Shown here: positions 60,733-64,000 of the stretch, in pieces
How the letters are laid out: each line of letters starts with the position of its first letter
How positions within the stretch are numbered: position 1 is the first letter of the stretch
Assembly: GCA_037013495.1 (NCBI GenBank)
Contig: CM072810.1
Coordinates: 52,748,843 to 52,812,842, forward strand
Reading direction: 5' to 3'
DNA length: 64,000 bases
Source of the DNA: Hippophae tibetana
Taxonomy: Eukaryota; Streptophyta; Magnoliopsida; Rosales; Elaeagnaceae
The notes under the pieces: model-generated
Databases searched by the model: none
What the model saw: the letters and a program-made list of their open reading frames with translations, nothing else
What the model was told of the DNA's origin: nothing
Translations under genes and position numbers: made by a program

Positions 60733-63700
60733 TGGGATACAAATCGGAGATCATATTTTGATACCCAACATAGGAAAATAGTTAATCCTTCCTTCCTAAA
60801 GCTTAAGCTTTCCATGCGGGACGCTTGAACTGTCACCCTTAATCCTCGTTCAAAGATCACGACAAGTCACGAGGATGTTACCCCCCCGTGCACGACACAA
60901 GTCATTCTAAATGACACGTGGAAACAACATAGAAAGGTTACCCACAACAACAAACCCAGGGATGGATACTTACCTTGGTTGCATCATTCCGTCTCTTGTA
61001 AACGAACTTCATCTCGAACTTGTGCTTTTATGGGATACAAATTCGGAGATCATGCTTTGATAACAAATATAGAAAAAATAGCTAATCCTTCCTTCCTAAA
61101 GCTTAAGCTTCCCATACGGTACGCTTGAACTGTCACCCTTAATCCTCGTTCAAAGATCACGACAAGTCACGAGGATGTTACCCCCCCGTGCACGACACAA
61201 GTCATTCTAAATAACACTTGGAAACAACATAGAAAGGTTACCCACAACAACAAACCCAGGGATGGATACTTACCTCGGTTGCATCATTCCGTCACTTGTA
61301 AACGAACTTCACCTCGAACTTGTGCTTTTATGGGATACAAATTCGGAGATCATGTTTTGATAACAAATATAGCAAAAATAGCTAATCCTTCCTTCCTAAA
61401 GCTTAAGCTTTCAATACGGGACGCTTGAACTGTCACCCTTAATCCTCGTTCAAAGCTCACAACAAGTCACGAGGATGTTACCCCCCCGTGCACGACACAA
61501 GTCATTCTAAATGACACTTGGAAACAACATAGAAAGGTTACCCACAACAACAAACCCAGGGATGGATACTTACCTTGGTTGCATCATTCCGTCTCTTGTA
61601 AACGAACTTCATCTCGAACTTGTGCTTTTATGGGATACAAATTCGGAGATCATGCTTTGATAACAAATATAGAAAAAATAGCTAATCCTTCCTTCCTAAA
61701 GCTTAAGCTTCCCATACGGTACGCTTGAACTGTCACCCTTAATCCTCGTTCAAAGATCACGACAAGTCACGAGGATGTTACCCCCCCGTGCACGACACAA
61801 GTCATTCTAAATGACACTTGGAAACAACATAGAAAGGTTACCCACAACAACGAACCCCGGGATGGTACTTACCTCGGTTGCATCATTCCGTCTCTTGTAA
61901 GCGAACTTCACCTCGAACTTGTGCTTTTATGGGATACAAATCGGAGATCATATTTTGATACCAAACATAGGAAAATAGTTAAACCTTCCTTCCTAAAGCT
62001 TAAGCTTTCCATGCGGGACGCTTGAACTATCACCCTTAATCCTCGTTCAAAGATCACAACAAGTCACGAGGCTGTTACCCCCCGTGCACGACACAGGTCA
62101 TTTTAAATGACACTTGGAAACAACATAGAAAGGTTACCCACAACAACAAACCCAGGGATGGATACTTACCTCGGTTGCATCATTCCGTCACTTGTAAACG
62201 AACTTCACCTCGAATTTGTGCTTTTATGGGATACAAATTCGGATATCATGTTTTGATAACAAATATAGGAAACATAGCTAATCCTTCCTTCCTAAAGCTT
62301 AAGCTTCCCATACGGTACGCTTGAACTGTCACCCTTAATCCTCGTTCAAAGATCACAACAAGTCACGAGGTTGTTACCCCCCGTGCACGACACAAGTCAT
62401 TTTAAATGACACTTGGAAACAACATAGAAAGGTTACCCACAACAACAAACCCAGGGATGGTACTTACCTCGGTTGCATCATTCCGTCTCTTGTAAGCGAA
62501 CTTCACCTCTAACTTGTGCTTTTATGGGATACAAATCGGAGATCATGTTTTGATACGAAACATTGGAAAATAGCTAATCCTTCCTTCCTAAAGCTTAAGC
62601 TTTCAATACGGGACGCTTGAACTGTCACCCTTAATCCTCGTTCAAAGCTCACAACAAGTCACGAGGATGTTACCCCCCCGTGCACGACACAAGTCATTCT
62701 AAATGACACTTGGAAACAACAAGGAAAAGTTACCCACAACAACGAACCCAAGGATGGTACTTACCTCGGTTGCATCATTCCGTCTCTTGTAAGCGAACTT
62801 CACCTCTAAGTTGTGCTTTTATGGGATACAAATCGGAGATCATATTTTGATACCCAACATAGGAAAATAGTTAATCCTTCCTTCCTAAAGCTTAAGCTTT
62901 CCATGCGGGACGCTTGAACTGTCACCCTTAATCCTCGTTCAAAGATCACGACAAGTCACGAGGATGTTACCCCCCCGTGCACGACACAAGTCATTCTAAA
63001 TGACACGTGGAAACAACATAGAAAGGTTACCCACAACAACAAACCCAGGGATGGATACTTACCTTGGTTGCATCATTCCGTCTCTTGTAAACGAACTTCA
63101 TCTCGAACTTGTGCTTTTATGGGATACAAATTCGGAGATCATGCTTTGATAACAAATATAGAAAAAATAGCTAATCCTTCCTTCCTAAAGCTTAAGCTTC
63201 CCATACGGTACGCTTGAACTGTCACCCTTAATCCTCGTTCAAAGATCACGACAAGTCACGAGGATGTTACCCCCCCGTGCACGACACAAGTCATTCTAAA
63301 TAACACTTGGAAACAACATAGAAAGGTTACCCACAACAACAAACCCAGGGATGGATACTTACCTCGGTTGCATCATTCCGTCACTTGTAAACGAACTTCA
63401 CCTCGAACTTGTGCTTTTATGGGATACAAATTCGGAGATCATGTTTTGATAACAAATATAGCAAAAATAGCTAATCCTTCCTTCCTAAAGCTTAAGCTTT
63501 CAATACGGGACGCTTGAACTGTCACCCTTAATCCTCGTTCAAAGCTCACAACAAGTCACGAGGATGTTACCCCCCCGTGCACGACACAAGTCATTCTAAA
63601 TGACACTTGGAAACAACATAGAAAGGTTACCCACAACAACAAACCCAGGGATGGATACTTACCTTGGTTGCATCATTCCGTCTCTTGTAAACGAACTTCA

Positions 63701-64000
63701 TCTCGAACTTGTGCTTTTATGGGATACAAATTCGGAGATCATGCTTTGATAACAAATATAGAAAAAATAGCTAATCCTTCCTTCCTAAAGCTTAAGCTTC
63801 CCATACGGTACGCTTGAACTGTCACCCTTAATCCTCGTTCAAAGATCACGACAAGTCACGAGGATGTTACCCCCCCGTGCACGACACAAGTCATTCTAAA
63901 TGACACTTGGAAACAACATAGAAAGGTTACCCACAACAACGAACCCCGGGATGGTACTTACCTCGGTTGCATCATTCCGTCTCTTGTAAGCGAACTTCAC
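60733..64000 (+). repeat. HOR block: 7-mer A G K G J F/G C (2089 bp), 1.6 copies, runs off right end
   Basis: Unit 1 is 60733-62821 with monomers at 60733, 61031, 61331, 61631, 61930, 62227 and 62525. Unit 2 starts at 62822 with 63120, 63420 and a partial monomer at 63720. The rare gacacgtgg recurs 2089 bases apart (60916 and 63005). One clear difference is cccaagg (62758) against cccatgg in the preceding unit. The block continues past the window. Confidence 0.87.

Larger units (their letters stand above)
1..64000 (+). repeat. Satellite DNA array, ~298-bp monomer, ~215 head-to-tail copies
   Basis: The motif tgggatac recurs every 296-300 bases from base 1 to the right edge, with about 214 complete monomers and a final partial one at 63720-64000. 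All copies face the same way; I found no inverted copy, gap or inserted element. Neighbouring monomers of different type differ at a limited set of sites, while monomers of the same type are nearly identical, which is the signature of higher-order repeat organisation. The array runs off both ends of the window, so its full size is unknown. Known biology: such arrays form heterochromatin in eukaryotes, often at centromeres or subtelomeres. Which of these applies here, and which species, cannot be read from the sequence. No protein gene, tRNA, rRNA or regulatory site is supportable anywhere in it. Confidence 0.98.

Noticed and set aside
1-64000. CRISPR array
   Set aside because: The repeat is about 298 bp with no short unique spacers between copies; it is continuous tandem satellite.
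1-64000. Telomeric or subtelomeric motif (TTTAGGG or TTAGGG arrays)
   Set aside because: No run of either motif was seen on either strand.
1-64000. LTR retrotransposon or other mobile element inside the array
   Set aside because: Every stretch falls in phase with the monomer; there are no long terminal repeats, primer-binding site, coding domains or breaks in periodicity.

Overview
The whole 64-kb window is one uninterrupted satellite DNA array. I count 214 complete head-to-tail monomers plus a 281-bp partial one at the right edge. Each monomer is 296-300 bp (mean about 298), and all lie in the same orientation. I see no gene, RNA gene, transposon, telomeric repeat, inverted monomer or unique-sequence island. 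This organisation is typical of eukaryotic heterochromatin (centromeric, pericentromeric, subtelomeric or knob-like). A plant nuclear genome is my guess, but nothing in the sequence proves the lineage and I do not recognise the satellite family by name.

Monomer anatomy, phased to start at the 'tgggatac' motif: a variable 5' segment (offset 1-50), a C/T-rich stretch, a 12-14 bp palindrome carrying two HindIII sites around an AflII site (offset about 66-79), a long-looped inverted repeat (offset about 110-144), a run of 6 or 7 C, a GTGCAC palindrome, a second small dyad (GTCATT...AATGAC), then an A/C-rich stretch and a C/T-rich tail. Nearly all length variation comes from four one-base indel sites. 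Linked sequence variants let the monomers be sorted into recurring types, which I label A to L. These labels are mine.

The types recur in fixed orders, so the array is a mosaic of higher-order repeats (HORs). 1-4461: three copies of a 5-mer ABCDE (about 1488 bp). 4462-11909: alternating 6-mer (AFGCDE), 5-mer and 3-mer blocks that form a 14-mer super-repeat of 4172 bp. 11910-24122: a 9-, 7-, 8-, 8- and 9-mer family based on B'FGCH(I)JCK. 24123-30972: a 13-mer of 3871 bp and most of a second copy. 30973-39900: a 15-mer of 4465 bp, repeated about 1.7 times. 39901-41689: irregular monomers. 41690-45261: two copies of a 6-mer (1786 bp). 45262-45856: a linker dimer. 45857-59241: a 17-mer of 5058 bp, two full copies and 11 monomers of a third. 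59242-64000: a 7-mer of 2089 bp, a little over two copies. Neighbouring HOR copies differ at only a handful of positions, and several junctions are hybrid monomers. This points to recent unequal exchange or segmental amplification.

There are no genes to work together here. Short open frames of 60-87 codons exist, but they are the same satellite frame recurring with monomer spacing, with no sign of selection or expression. The notable content is the architecture: seven or more HOR regimes in 64 kb, near-identical multi-kilobase duplications, recombinant monomers, and conserved dyads within the repeat. All type assignments, counts and difference tallies were made by eye.
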